From positions 62,001 through 126,000 of the forward strand of contig CAWFEX010000014.1 of the NCBI GenBank assembly GCA_963814955.1: a stretch of DNA of 64,000 nucleotides, given 5' to 3'. This DNA is from DATCJA01 sp963814955 (lineage in GTDB: Bacteria > Acidobacteriota > Vicinamibacteria > Vicinamibacterales > UBA2999). Of the stretch, positions 47,738 through 56,836 are shown piece by piece. Numbering within the stretch: position 1 is the stretch's first letter; every line of letters starts with the position of its first letter. Below the pieces are notes generated by a model. The model made no database searches. It had not been told where the DNA came from and saw only the letters and a list, made by a program, of their open reading frames with translations. A program made the position numbers and the translations under genes.

Positions 47738-49960
47738 CTACGCGACTTCAGTGCCGCTGGAGTACGAGTAATAATAGGCAGATTGATGATCGGGCTTCGC
47801 CTTGTTGAGCACCGCACCGATCACCCGTGCCTGCACCGAAATCAATCGTTCCAGCGCCGTCCGCGCCGCCTCACGGGTTGACGCGCCCGCACCCACGACA
47901 AACAGCACCGACGACGCCGCGTTTGCCATGATTGACGCGTCTGCAAGAGCCATCACCGGTGGGCAATCGAGCACGACGATATCGAAGACCTTTCGGAACC
48001 CGTCAATCAGTGTGATCAGACGTTCGCTGTCCAGGAGATCGGAGGGGCTCACGACACCTGCACCGGCCGGCAGAACGAACAACCCGTTGACTTCGGATTT
48101 GAGCAACGCCGCACTCGGCTTTGTTTCTCCCGACAGGATATTCGCAAGCCCCGGAGACACCGCCAGGTCGAACACGCGGTGGATTTGAGGCCGATGCATG
48201 TCGGCGTCGATGAGCAACACTTTTCGGCCGGACATCGCCATCGATATCGCAAGACCGCTGGAAATCACGGTCTTTCCTTCACCGGCGTTCGTGCTGGTCA
48301 CCGCCAGCGTCGTGACGTCGGCAGTCGGCGATAAAAGGATCCTCGTGCGGACTGCTCGAAGTGCTTCGTTAAACTCCAGAGGCATTTTGCGGGCCAAAGG
48401 ATGTGCCTTTTTGAAGGCATCGATTTTTGGAGCGATTCCGAGAAGTGGCAATCCAAGCATCTCTGAAATATGCTCCGGACCGCTCATTCGCGGATTCAGC
48501 CGCTCGAGCCCAATCACTAGCGCAAGGGCAATAAACCCCCCTCCCACGAGCGCCACGAGGACGTTCACCAACTTTCGCGGGCGGATGGGAGCCCGGGGGA
48601 CAGCGGCCATGTCAACGATTCTGACGTTGTTGGACTTCAGTTCGCCCGAGAGTTCCGTCTCCTTGAGGCGCTGCAGAACGCTTTCGAAGATCTGCTGTGT
48701 GCTTGCAGCATCTCGCTGGAGAGCACCGTAGCCGATGGATTGCTGATTCAATTCGAGCACTTCACGTTTCTGGGCGTCGAGTGCGGCGGTCAGCGCGCGC
48801 TCACGGGCCTGCGCCGTGCTGTAATCATTGCGAATGCTGGCGACGACTTTATCCGTCTCAGCCTTCAGCCGGCCTTCTGCCGAGGCGATCGCCGTGTCCA
48901 TCTTGATCATGTCGGGATGGAGTTCCCCGAGTCGTTCGGCGAGCTGCGCGCGCTCGCGCTGCAACCCCGCCAGCTCCGCCTTGAGTCCCTGGATGAAGCT
49001 GTTCGAGGCTATTGGAGGGAGGGTATCGAGTGGACCGCCGCTCGTCTCGATTGATTGGAGCTGGTTGTATACAGCTTCTTCGGCCAGCCGCTCCGTCCGT
49101 GCCGTCGTGACGTTCGCGCTGAGCTGCGCCAGCCTCTGCACCACGATATTTTGATTTTGCTGGTCACCACCCAGCGAAACCGCATCTCTTTCCTCGCGGT
49201 ACCGTTGCAATGCGGCCTGGCTGGCGTTCACCTCCGTCCGGAGCTCGCCAAGGCGTTCGTCCAGCCATTTGCTCGCGTCCCGGTTTCCCTGGCGTCGAAG
49301 CTCCAGATTTTGATCAACGTAGGTTTCGGCGACCGTGTTTGCGATCCGTGCGGCGAGTCCGGCATCCGCCGACACGAATGAAACACTGACTACACGGCTG
49401 GGCCCGAGCTCGCTTCTGATCGGACTGACGGTCAGCTCGCCAGGAAGCTGTTTGAGGCCAAGCCGTTCCATCGCTTCGGCAGCGACGGTGCGACTGCGAA
49501 GGATTTCAAGCTGGGTCAAGAAATAATCGACAGTTGCGGTATCCTCCGTCCCCCTCTGGAACGGCGCGGTGGCCTGCGATTCGGGTTCAATGACCACCTG
49601 GGCGCGCGCTTCATACATCGGAGTTGCGAGCCGATTGTAGAGAATGGCGATGCCCAACGACGCAGCGACGACGGCAAAGATCAAATTTCGCCGTCTCAGC
49701 AGCATCCGCAGAATCTCGACGAGCTGAATCTCTTGCTGCCGCTCACTTCGAATCATTTCGAGCGGTTGCACAGCGACTTGCCGTGCCAGCTGTCTGGATT
49801 CCGAACTGCGTGTCGGCCGCGACGGTGGCTCGGGGTCGAGTTCTGGCTCGGCTGCCGCGTCCTCTGCGGCAACAAACTGCATGTCCTCGGCTTGCGGCGA
49901 GTCAATGGGCTCCGCGCCATTCAGACCGGCCCGTTGCATCGCTTTGTTGATTCGACTCAT
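47738..49960 (-). CDS. Polysaccharide co-polymerase fused to bacterial tyrosine kinase (Wzz/BY-kinase)
   Basis: 740 residues. The Wzz part has a first helix NLIFAVVAASLGIAILYNRL near residue 105, a long coiled-coil periplasmic region (LRRQGNRDASKWLDERLGEL, AQARERALTAALDAQKREVL) and a second helix VNVLVALVGGGFIALALVIG near residue 460. The cytoplasmic kinase follows: Walker A TNAGEGKTVIS near residue 550, Walker A' VLLIDADMHRPQ, and Walker B IVVLDCPPVMALAD. The C-terminus ends in a tyrosine cluster (AYYYSYSS), the usual autophosphorylation site. Such proteins control chain length of exported polysaccharide through cycling phosphorylation. It stands just upstream of VanZ and downstream of the ExeA-like ATPase. 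Confidence 0.92.
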   Translation of the reverse strand: MSRINKAMQRAGLNGAEPIDSPQAEDMQFVAAEDAAAEPELDPEPPSRPTRSSESRQLARQVAVQPLEMIRSERQQEIQLVEILRMLLRRRNLIFAVVAASLGIAILYNRLATPMYEARAQVVIEPESQATAPFQRGTEDTATVDYFLTQLEILRSRTVAAEAMERLGLKQLPGELTVSPIRSELGPSRVVSVSFVSADAGLAARIANTVAETYVDQNLELRRQGNRDASKWLDERLGELRTEVNASQAALQRYREERDAVSLGGDQQNQNIVVQRLAQLSANVTTARTERLAEEAVYNQLQSIETSGGPLDTLPPIASNSFIQGLKAELAGLQRERAQLAERLGELHPDMIKMDTAIASAEGRLKAETDKVVASIRNDYSTAQARERALTAALDAQKREVLELNQQSIGYGALQRDAASTQQIFESVLQRLKETELSGELKSNNVRIVDMAAVPRAPIRPRKLVNVLVALVGGGFIALALVIGLERLNPRMSGPEHISEMLGLPLLGIAPKIDAFKKAHPLARKMPLEFNEALRAVRTRILLSPTADVTTLAVTSTNAGEGKTVISSGLAISMAMSGRKVLLIDADMHRPQIHRVFDLAVSPGLANILSGETKPSAALLKSEVNGLFVLPAGAGVVSPSDLLDSERLITLIDGFRKVFDIVVLDCPPVMALADASIMANAASSVLFVVGAGASTREAARTALERLISVQARVIGAVLNKAKPDHQSAYYYSYSSGTEVA

Positions 49961-50007
49961 GGTCGTGTTTCCTTCAGCGCTTCTTGAGCTTGTTGAATCC
50001 CATACGC

Positions 50008-50970
50008 CTAGGGCCGGACCGGCCCAACGGAACTCTTCTCATCGCGCGCCTTTAACGTCGGCAACATAACGGTATCGAGCACCTGCTCATCCGATTTGGT
50101 CAAGTCTGTCGCTGAACGCTGGGATTTCTTGGGAGAACTGTCGGGACCCGCACCTCCCGAAGACCGAATATCGAAATCGCGGCAGACCTCCCGCACCAGT
50201 GGCGTTGTCACGAGCCGCTGCTCAGCAGCGAAGCCGCTCACCAAGGCGTTGTCGGCGATGACATTTATGGCGCGCGGGACGCCCCGCGATCGCTCGTGAA
50301 TAAGGACAACCGCCTCGCGGGAGAAAATCTCTCCCGGAGTCCCTCCCGCTGCAGCGATCCGGCCGGCGATATACCCACATGACTCCGTCAAGTTCAACGG
50401 CCGCAGCTCGCATCGCAGCGCGATCCGCTGCTTTAACTGACGCAGCGACTGATCTGTCAGCCGGTCGGCAAGCTCCGGCTGCCCGGCGATGATGAGCGAG
50501 AGTAATTTTTCGTCATCTGTTTCGATGTTCGAAAGCAGGCGGATCTCTTCCAACAGCTCCAGCGGCAGACTCTGAGCCTCGTCGACTACCAGAACCGTCG
50601 CCTCCTGCGCGTCGCGCCGTTGACGCAGCAGCTGTTCGAGTTCGAGGAGCAGGTCCGCCTTGGATTTTCGCGCTCGCGGGCTGAGACCGAATCGTGCCGC
50701 CAACATCTGTACGAATTCTTTACGGGTCAAGGCCGGATTGTGCAGATGCACGCAGTGGGTCCGCGATGACTGCTTGTTGATCGCGGCCCGGATGACCGTT
50801 GTCTTGCCGGTACCCGACTCTCCGACGAGGAGCGCTACACCTTTCCGCGAGGCAATCGCGTACTCGATATTGCTCAACGCCTCCTGGTGCACCTCGGTTG
50901 CGACCAGGTATCGAGGGTCCGGCGTCAGATCAAACGGCCGTTCACGTAGCCCGTAGAAATGTTCGTACAT
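50008..50970 (-). CDS. ExeA-like AAA ATPase of the polysaccharide locus type
   Basis: 320 residues opening MYEHFYGLRERPFDLTPDPR, the fixed start of this family. Walker A is LLVGESGTGKTTVIRA near residue 48, Walker B VLVVDEAQSLPLELLEEIR near residue 125, sensor-type ISIIAGQPEL (here LSLIIAGQPELADRL), and the R-finger region RGVPRAINVIADNAL. The same protein type occurs in exosortase-linked exopolysaccharide loci and in the ExeA/GspA secretion family. Here no exosortase gene is visible. It lies 15 bases downstream of the Wza-like gene, in the same run of genes. Confidence 0.85.
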   Translation of the reverse strand: MYEHFYGLRERPFDLTPDPRYLVATEVHQEALSNIEYAIASRKGVALLVGESGTGKTTVIRAAINKQSSRTHCVHLHNPALTRKEFVQMLAARFGLSPRARKSKADLLLELEQLLRQRRDAQEATVLVVDEAQSLPLELLEEIRLLSNIETDDEKLLSLIIAGQPELADRLTDQSLRQLKQRIALRCELRPLNLTESCGYIAGRIAAAGGTPGEIFSREAVVLIHERSRGVPRAINVIADNALVSGFAAEQRLVTTPLVREVCRDFDIRSSGGAGPDSSPKKSQRSATDLTKSDEQVLDTVMLPTLKARDEKSSVGPVRP

Positions 50971-50984
50971 CGACCCAGCACACC

Positions 50985-51935
50985 TCAGAAGAAACGTTCA
51001 CGGACAATGATCGTGTCGTTCGGCTGCACCACGTCCTGAAGCTCGGCGCTGATGGTGCGGTCCTGCCCGTCGATTTTCCGTATGATCTGAATTCGCCCTG
51101 TCGAACCGCGATCCGTTACTCCTCCTGCGAGCGCGAGCACCTGGCGGACGGTCATCCCTTTCCGGATCGGGTACTCACCCGCCGCCGTCACCTGACCCGA
51201 TACGAACACCGAGTTGACGCGCGGAACGAAGATGGTATCGCCTGCCTGTAACGCGGCATTCTGCGACAGCGTGCCACCCTGGAGATTTTGAAGATCGATG
51301 CGAATGACATTTGAGCCATTCTCCTGTTGCGCACGCGCGACAGCGGCGGCGGCATCGGGTGGCGGTGCACCGCTCGGCGGACGCACGATGATCGCCTCGT
51401 TCCCGGCACGTTCCGTGGTGGAACCGACGCGCGCCAGCGCCTCGAGGACCGTCATCGAACCCGTGAACTGCAGGCTCCCGGGCTGGCGCACCTCGCCTAT
51501 CACAAAGATCTGCTGGCTTCGATACTGCTCGACAATCACGCCGACCTGCGGGCTCTTCAAGAATCCCTGAGACAACCGTTGACGCAGCTCGCTTTCGATG
51601 GCGGGCGTGCTGAGCCCTCCCACCTTCACACGCCCGATGAGCGGAAACGTCAGCGAGCCGTCTGCCTGGACGCTATAGGTTCGCGAGAGCTGCGGCTGAT
51701 CGTACACGGTGATGCCAAGGACGTCGTTCGGGCCGACAACATACTCGGCTTGGGCTTGCCGTGCGTTCTGAGGCGGCGGTGCGTTCTGGGGCGGCGGTGC
51801 GTTCTGGGGCGGTGCCTGGTCAGCACGAACCGTCAGGTTCAGCATCATCAGCAATAGGACGAGAAGACAGCATGAAATGCCGCATCGGCGCAACGATATT
51901 CTCGAACATGACCTCGGCAACATGATGATCCTCAT
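50985..51935 (-). CDS. Polysaccharide biosynthesis/export protein (Wza type)
   Basis: About 316 residues. A signal segment ISCCLLVLLLMMLNLTVRAD follows the start; no lipobox is placed well for a typical lipoprotein. A repeated APPPQN stretch leads to the Poly_export domain YVVGPNDVLGITVYDQPQLS and VQADGSLTFPLIGRVKVGGL, followed by SLBB domains (IFVIGEVRQPGSLQFTG and VFVSGQVTAAGEYPIRKGMT). These form the outer-membrane channel for polysaccharide in known systems. The ATG at 51935 is favoured by a GGGGGCGAG ribosome site before it; the open frame extends further upstream into the barrel gene. Confidence 0.88.
   Translation of the reverse strand: MRIIMLPRSCSRISLRRCGISCCLLVLLLMMLNLTVRADQAPPQNAPPPQNAPPPQNARQAQAEYVVGPNDVLGITVYDQPQLSRTYSVQADGSLTFPLIGRVKVGGLSTPAIESELRQRLSQGFLKSPQVGVIVEQYRSQQIFVIGEVRQPGSLQFTGSMTVLEALARVGSTTERAGNEAIIVRPPSGAPPPDAAAAVARAQQENGSNVIRIDLQNLQGGTLSQNAALQAGDTIFVPRVNSVFVSGQVTAAGEYPIRKGMTVRQVLALAGGVTDRGSTGRIQIIRKIDGQDRTISAELQDVVQPNDTIIVRERFF
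51761..51815 (-). repeat. 18-base tandem repeat in the Wza-like gene
   Basis: About three copies of an 18-base unit (plus-strand form GCGTTCTGGGGCGGCGGT) encode the repeated APPPQN between the signal segment and the export domain. The copy number may vary between strains and change the length of the linker. Confidence 0.6.
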
Positions 51936-51963
51936 CACTCGCCCCCGAAATGGAGACGCGGTA

Positions 51964-53184
51964 CTAAAAGACGTGACTGACAGACGAGCCGATGCGAAAC
52001 CGCTCGAAGCCGTGGCCGAGCGCGTCAGCTTCGCGCCCACGGTAATCCACATCGAACCCGATCCTCGTACGTCCAATGCTGTACCCTACACTCAGGTTGG
52101 GGTTTAGTATGACCTCGTCCGGAAATCCCGCTGTGTCGCCGGGTGCTTGGGGATCATGTCGGCGATAAGCGATTCGGTAGCGCCTGAACCCTGCTAGCGC
52201 GTCCCAGCCATCACCGAACCGCTGCCTCACGGTGCCACCGATCTCCGCTAGAACGTAATCGAGTTGCGTGTCGATGTACGAAGGCTGCAGCTCGCGCTGC
52301 GCAGCGAAAGCGAGCTGCGTTCGGCCGCGGAACGTGTACTGAAGATCGACGTATGCGACCATGCCACGGAAGTCCGGCTGGCTGCTGTCACGGTAGTGAA
52401 GTTCTCGGAAACCGATTGCCGCGCGTCCGCTGATGAGCGCGAACGGCTTGAACTCAACGGCGGGCAGTATTCGAACGCTGTCCGAATCGCGGTCGGACGA
52501 GAACGCGAACCGACTCCGGCCGTGCTCGACGTTCAAGGTGACCGTGGTCAATGGTGTTGCCTGGTACTGAATCACCCCGCCTTCGACCCATCCGGCCTGG
52601 TTCAGTTCACGCGCGAGGTCTGCTCCACGGAACAGAGACTCACCGTAGAAATGAACATGAGACCGTTCCACATACGCTCCCGCAGACGTCTTCCTGGTCA
52701 TTCGCACGAGCGAACCGACCTGTACGGCATCGATCCGCCGCTCGGCGATAGCGTCGATTTCAAGGTTCTGGCGGTGGCGCGTCCTCACAAAATTGCCCGA
52801 CACCCAGGGCATGACGCGGTTCAGGAACAGCTCAACGCGGCCGGAATGATCATTGTCGACGGCTCTGAGATCGTCCACCCTGTTGAAATAGTACATGTCA
52901 AGCCGACCACGGCCGTTCACACGAACGCGCGGCGTGCGAAGCCACGCCTGAACTGCCGGACTGGCGGTGGCCGTCACATCGCCCTGGGGATTATCGTCTT
53001 CGCTGACATTGAATACATTGCTGTCCCACCCGATGTTGGTCACGCTGATCGTCGGCGAGAGCGACACCGACCCGAATCGGAAGCGAGCAGCGTCCGCGTC
53101 ATCCTGGGCTCGGGACGGCGCGACCGTACCAGCGACAACGCCCGTCGCGATCAGCACAACCATTCCGCAGCGTATGTTGGACAT
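51964..53184 (-). CDS. Outer-membrane beta-barrel protein of the polysaccharide export cluster
   Basis: 406 residues. A signal peptide (MSNIRCGMVVLIATGVVAG, cleaved near PSRAQ) is followed by alternating amphipathic strands and ends in SSVSHVF with a C-terminal Phe, typical of proteins inserted by the Bam machinery. Segments such as TISVTNIGWDSNVFNVSEDD, VNGRGRLDMYYFNRVDDL and ILNPNLSVGYSIGRTRIGFD match the outer membrane beta-barrel proteins (EpsB-like) found in exosortase-type exopolysaccharide operons. Probably takes part in export or anchoring. It lies at the head of the export group, 29 bases upstream of the Wza start. Confidence 0.75.
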   Translation of the reverse strand: MSNIRCGMVVLIATGVVAGTVAPSRAQDDADAARFRFGSVSLSPTISVTNIGWDSNVFNVSEDDNPQGDVTATASPAVQAWLRTPRVRVNGRGRLDMYYFNRVDDLRAVDNDHSGRVELFLNRVMPWVSGNFVRTRHRQNLEIDAIAERRIDAVQVGSLVRMTRKTSAGAYVERSHVHFYGESLFRGADLARELNQAGWVEGGVIQYQATPLTTVTLNVEHGRSRFAFSSDRDSDSVRILPAVEFKPFALISGRAAIGFRELHYRDSSQPDFRGMVAYVDLQYTFRGRTQLAFAAQRELQPSYIDTQLDYVLAEIGGTVRQRFGDGWDALAGFRRYRIAYRRHDPQAPGDTAGFPDEVILNPNLSVGYSIGRTRIGFDVDYRGREADALGHGFERFRIGSSVSHVF

Positions 53185-53190
53185 CGCGGG

Positions 53191-53475
53191 TTACTTCTGA
53201 TGGAAAAATTCGGCCGCGAGGATCATCAGGGCCGGCTTCTCCTCTGGCTTTTGTCGCATTTCGCACGCGAATGTACGAAAGCCAATCACTATCGCGATTG
53301 GCGAAACTCCCAGAATTAGGTGCTCCTTCAGCAACTCCACTCGTTGAGTGACATCTTTGCCCGCGAAAACGACCACCTTGCTGCGCCTCGTTTGCGCACC
53401 CGACGTACGGGCGCCCACGCGCAGGGCAGATGCCAGCAAAACCCCTTCCTGGCAACGAAAACAGGAGTTATGCAC
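53191..53475 (-). CDS. Small ORF upstream of the barrel gene, uncertain
   Basis: 94 residues, MHNSCFRCQEGVLLASAL to PALMILAAEFFHQK, ending six bases before the barrel gene's ATG. It contains a hydrophobic stretch EHLILGVSPIAIVIGFR and SKVVVFAGKDVTQRVELLKE. It fills most of a gap of about 300 bases between the oxidoreductase and barrel genes. I do not recognise it, and it may not be a gene; the region may simply be the leader and promoter of the export operon. Confidence 0.3.
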   Translation of the reverse strand: MHNSCFRCQEGVLLASALRVGARTSGAQTRRSKVVVFAGKDVTQRVELLKEHLILGVSPIAIVIGFRTFACEMRQKPEEKPALMILAAEFFHQK

Positions 53476-53488
53476 CTAAGCTCAGCAG

Positions 53489-54845
53489 CTAGTCGCGCGA
53501 CGCAATGACGGCCTGCTCGACGATATGTGTCTCGACTCCAGCGGTCGCCGCTTCCGGTAGCCTGACGGCTCCAAACAGGCGATCCTGCTCTCCGCGCAGA
53601 ACGTCGACGAGCCGCCCCGCCGGGATATCGACGTCCGCATACGACACGGCTTCGTCCCTCTGCAGATTGCGCTTCAGGCGACATCCCTGCGCCAGTCCCA
53701 TCGGAAGGTAGTCGCCGGCCTGGAACTCGTGGCGGTTTTCCAGCATGCCATAGCAGGTGAAACCGCCAATGCCGTCCAGTTCGTCGCCGGCCCGGAGATC
53801 ACGCTTCGCAACGGTCAGGACCTCGCACACTGGAGGACCCGCTGGCGCGATCGTGGCGTCGCGAAACAGCGCGGCTCGTGCCGCGGTAATAGGGACCTCG
53901 AAGTTGCACAAGTGATAGGGCGTGTAGAACACGTAAAACGGACCGTCGCCCATCTTGTGGTACGTCATATAGCGGCGCGGAATCGGGTGCTCGTTGTACC
54001 CGAGCACGAACACACCGGGGCTGGGTTCCGCACCCAGGATGTAATCGACCAAGCCGCCGTCGAGGAGCTGGTCCGTTGGAAAGAGCGTGAGCGCATCCTT
54101 CACGTGTTCGCAGCGCGGCCCGTACATCCCGCGCCGGCCTGCGCGATGTCCCGTGGCGTTCGCCACAACGGCCATCTCCATCGAAATCTTCGTGCCGTCG
54201 GCAAACGACGTGACCATGCGGGGCTTCTGGTGGTACTTGTCGGCAAACGCTTTCTGTGTCTCGGGCGTGCGGTAGGGATCCTGGAGCCCTTTGATGTTGC
54301 CGGCAAGAACCGGCGTGAACCCGATGCTCTGAATGAATCGGTAGAGATTCATGATGACGCCAGGTTGATCGCCGTCGGCGTTCGTGATGACGATTCCGGC
54401 GCGATCGGCGTACACCTTGAGCAGCGGCCCGATGGTCGCGTCGAGCTCCGCGTTCATCAGGACGAGATGTTTTCGATGGCGGATCGCGTCCATCGCCACG
54501 TGCGCACCGAATTCCACCTCTCCGGTCGCCTCGATCACGACATCGACCTGCGTGCTTTCCGAGAGCGCGGCGGCGTTGTCGGTGACCGCCGGCCGGCCGG
54601 CCTCGATGGCCTCGTCCAGCGCTGAACCCGAGTCAATCGGATGCGCCGCGGATGCTCCGGCCTCCTGGAACGCGCGGACAGCCTCCGACAACGTCCGGTT
54701 GGCAATCGCGACGAGGCGCATCCCGCGCGTACAGAAGCATCTGAAAGGCGATTCCGCGCCCCATGTACCCTGCCCCGACCAGAGCGATCCGAATCGGGCG
54801 TCCTTCGCGCTCGCGCTGCTCGAGCGCGGTATCAACGATGATCAT
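53489..54845 (-). pseudogene. NAD(P)-dependent oxidoreductase with SAF-like C-terminal domain, one frameshift near 54730
   Basis: The natural start is the ATG at 54845 (MIIVDTALEQREREGRPIRI), leading to the Rossmann loop ALVGAGYMGRGIAFQMLLYA. Near 54730 the frame must change to continue as GMRLVAIANRTLSEAVRAF, VDVVIEATGEVEFGAHVAMD, VITNADGDQPGVIMNLYRFI, and a C-terminal SAF-like region (VAKRDLRAGDELDGIGGFT). The break sits in a GGG run (CGCGGGATG), as expected of a lost G. The family resembles homoserine dehydrogenase in its N-terminus and occurs next to rfbF/rfbC genes in sugar loci; its reaction is unknown to me. About 451 residues when rejoined. Confidence 0.7.
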
Positions 54846-55518
54846 CGTAGGAACCGGGAGCGACGCAGTCAGTGTGGAGCGCCGCGGCCACGCGCCGGAA
54901 ATCGGGCCACGCGCGATCCTTCGGCGACACCGTCGGTGAGGCCGTTTCTGGCCAGGCGATGGCGAACTGCGGATCGTCCCAGCGGATTCCGCGTTCGGCC
55001 TCGGGCCGGTAATACTCGGACACTTCGTAACAGACTTCGGTGTCGTCCACCAGCGTCTGGTAACCGTGCGCGAAATCCTTCGGCACATAGATCTGCCGCC
55101 GGTGTGCAGCAGTCAGCTCGAATGCCGCCCACTCCAGGTACGTTGACGACCCGGGCCGCAAGTCGATGATCACGTCCCAGATAGCGCCCCTGGTGCACCG
55201 AACGAGCTTCGTCTCCTGAAACGGTGCCGTCTGGAAGTGCAATCCCCGAATCGTCCCCTTTCGAGCGCTCCACACGATGTTGTTTTGCACGAACTCGGCA
55301 ACCAGACCGCGCGCTTCGAGTTCCCTGCGGCACCACCCGCGGCTGAAGAAGCCGCGTTCGTCTCCCCGTCGCTCGATATCGAGGAGCCAGGCGCCTTCGA
55401 GCGTGGTGGGCTCAAACAGCAGGATCGACTCTCGCGGGAACAGTGGGCGTGAGCATCGCGGCCGATGCCGCCAGCGGGACCTCCGCCGGCTGCGCTGGAC
55501 CGAGACCGATGCCTTCAT
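54832..55518 (-). CDS. rfbC: dTDP-4-dehydrorhamnose 3,5-epimerase-like protein
   Basis: Homology covers about residues 33-215: LFEPTTLEGAWLLDIERRGD, RGFFSRGWCRRELEARGLV, NNIVWSARKGTIRGLHFQ with the catalytic His, RGAIWDVIIDLRPGSSTYLE, IYVPKDFAHGYQTLVDDTEV and the final RGIRWDDPQFAIAWP. This cupin-type fold epimerises C3 and C5 of 4-keto-6-deoxy sugars. The only ATG in frame is at 55518, which forces a 107-base overlap with the dehydrogenase gene and about 30 odd Arg-rich residues; the true start may be a non-standard codon near 55422. It overlaps the oxidoreductase start by 14 bases. Confidence 0.82.
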   Translation of the reverse strand: MKASVSVQRSRRRSRWRHRPRCSRPLFPRESILLFEPTTLEGAWLLDIERRGDERGFFSRGWCRRELEARGLVAEFVQNNIVWSARKGTIRGLHFQTAPFQETKLVRCTRGAIWDVIIDLRPGSSTYLEWAAFELTAAHRRQIYVPKDFAHGYQTLVDDTEVCYEVSEYYRPEAERGIRWDDPQFAIAWPETASPTVSPKDRAWPDFRRVAAALHTDCVAPGSYDDHR

Positions 55519-56836
55519 ACCGCCGCATGCGCGTCTTATCCAGCATGCGCCTGCCGTCCACGACGACGGGCGGATTAGCGGACTCAGTCAGCAGTGCTGG
55601 CAGCTCCTCGAACTCCGGCCACGCGGTCAGCAGCAGCACGGCATCGACGTTCACCGTCGCTTCCGCCAGTGACGTCGCGTAGCTCACATTCGCCGAATCG
55701 ATCATCACGCGGGCGGGACCGGCAGCGATGGGGTCATAGGCAATGACCTTTGCGCCTTCCGCGAGCAGACGAGCAATAACCCGCAGAGAGGGAGACTCGC
55801 GAAGATCGTCGGTGCCCGGCTTGAACGCAAGGCCAAGGACTGCGACGCGCAGTCCATGTAAATCCGGAAAATGCTTTTTCAACAGCCCAAGCACCTCGGC
55901 TGGCTGCTTTTCGTTTGTTTCCAGAACAGCGCTCAACACACGCGCCGGGCGGCCGCGGCGCGAACCCCATTCGATGAGCGCCCGCACGTCCTTTGGAAAA
56001 CAGCTTCCGCCAAAGCCACAGCCGGCCTTCAAGTAGCTCGTGAGGGCGGGAACGACGCGGCTGCCGTCCGCGGCGGTGGTGGTGATTCGCCGGTCGGAAT
56101 GAAGGGCGCTCATGACGTCGACCGCGTCCACGCCCGGCTCGACGGCGCAGAAGTTCCCGATCTCGTTCGAGAACGAGATCAGCGTTGCGAACAGCGCATT
56201 GGACGCGTATTTGATCATTTCTGCTGTTCGCACGTTCGTTCGGATTACCACGGCATCCTTGAACGCCGCGTAAATGCCGGCCATGGTCTCGAAGCTGCGT
56301 TCGTCGATCGCTCCCAGCACGATGCGGTCCGGGGTTTGAAAGTCGTTGACCGCCTCGCCTTCGCGCAGAAACTCCGGGTTCATTCCCAGGCCGAAATCGA
56401 CACCGCATTTCTTCGCGGATGTACTTTCCAGGATCGGCCGGACGCATTCCTCGGTCGTGCCTGGAACGACCGTACTCTTCACCACAACAACGTGGTAGCG
56501 AGCAACGCTCGACAGACACTTGCCAATTCCTGCGGCGGCATTCTCGACATACCGCAGGCTGATGGCGTCGTTCTCCAGCGGAGTTCCGACGGTGAGCAGC
56601 GTGGCGTCGGAACGTCGAACGGCATCGGCGAGGTCCGTCGACGGGAAGAAGTGCTTTCCCAGGCACCGGCCCAGGAGCTCGTCGAGACCCGGCTCGTGCA
56701 GAGGAAGAACACCACGGTTCAGCTGCGCAATGCGCCCGGCATCGAGATCCACACAGATCACCTGGTGTTTGCGGTCCGCCAGGCACAGCCCGGTGACGAG
56801 TCCAACGTAACCAGCGCCAACGATAGCGATATTCAT
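55412..56836 (-). CDS. UDP-glucose/GDP-mannose dehydrogenase family protein
   Basis: About 474 residues. MNIAIVGAGYVGLVTGLCLA (NAD loop), VICVDLDAGRIAQLNRGVLP, FLREGEAVNDFQTPDRIVLG, ALFATLISFSNEIGNFC, the catalytic region YLKAGCGFGGSCFPKDVRAL with its Cys, and VAVLGLAFKPGTDDLRESPS. All three domains of the family are present. It oxidises C6 of a nucleotide sugar to the carboxylate in two NAD-dependent steps, UDP-glucose to UDP-glucuronate being the common case. Such uronic acids are plausible substrates for the amidotransferases in the locus. It overlaps the epimerase stop by four bases. Confidence 0.9.
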   Translation of the reverse strand: MNIAIVGAGYVGLVTGLCLADRKHQVICVDLDAGRIAQLNRGVLPLHEPGLDELLGRCLGKHFFPSTDLADAVRRSDATLLTVGTPLENDAISLRYVENAAAGIGKCLSSVARYHVVVVKSTVVPGTTEECVRPILESTSAKKCGVDFGLGMNPEFLREGEAVNDFQTPDRIVLGAIDERSFETMAGIYAAFKDAVVIRTNVRTAEMIKYASNALFATLISFSNEIGNFCAVEPGVDAVDVMSALHSDRRITTTAADGSRVVPALTSYLKAGCGFGGSCFPKDVRALIEWGSRRGRPARVLSAVLETNEKQPAEVLGLLKKHFPDLHGLRVAVLGLAFKPGTDDLRESPSLRVIARLLAEGAKVIAYDPIAAGPARVMIDSANVSYATSLAEATVNVDAVLLLTAWPEFEELPALLTESANPPVVVDGRRMLDKTRMRRYEGIGLGPAQPAEVPLAASAAMLTPTVPARVDPAV

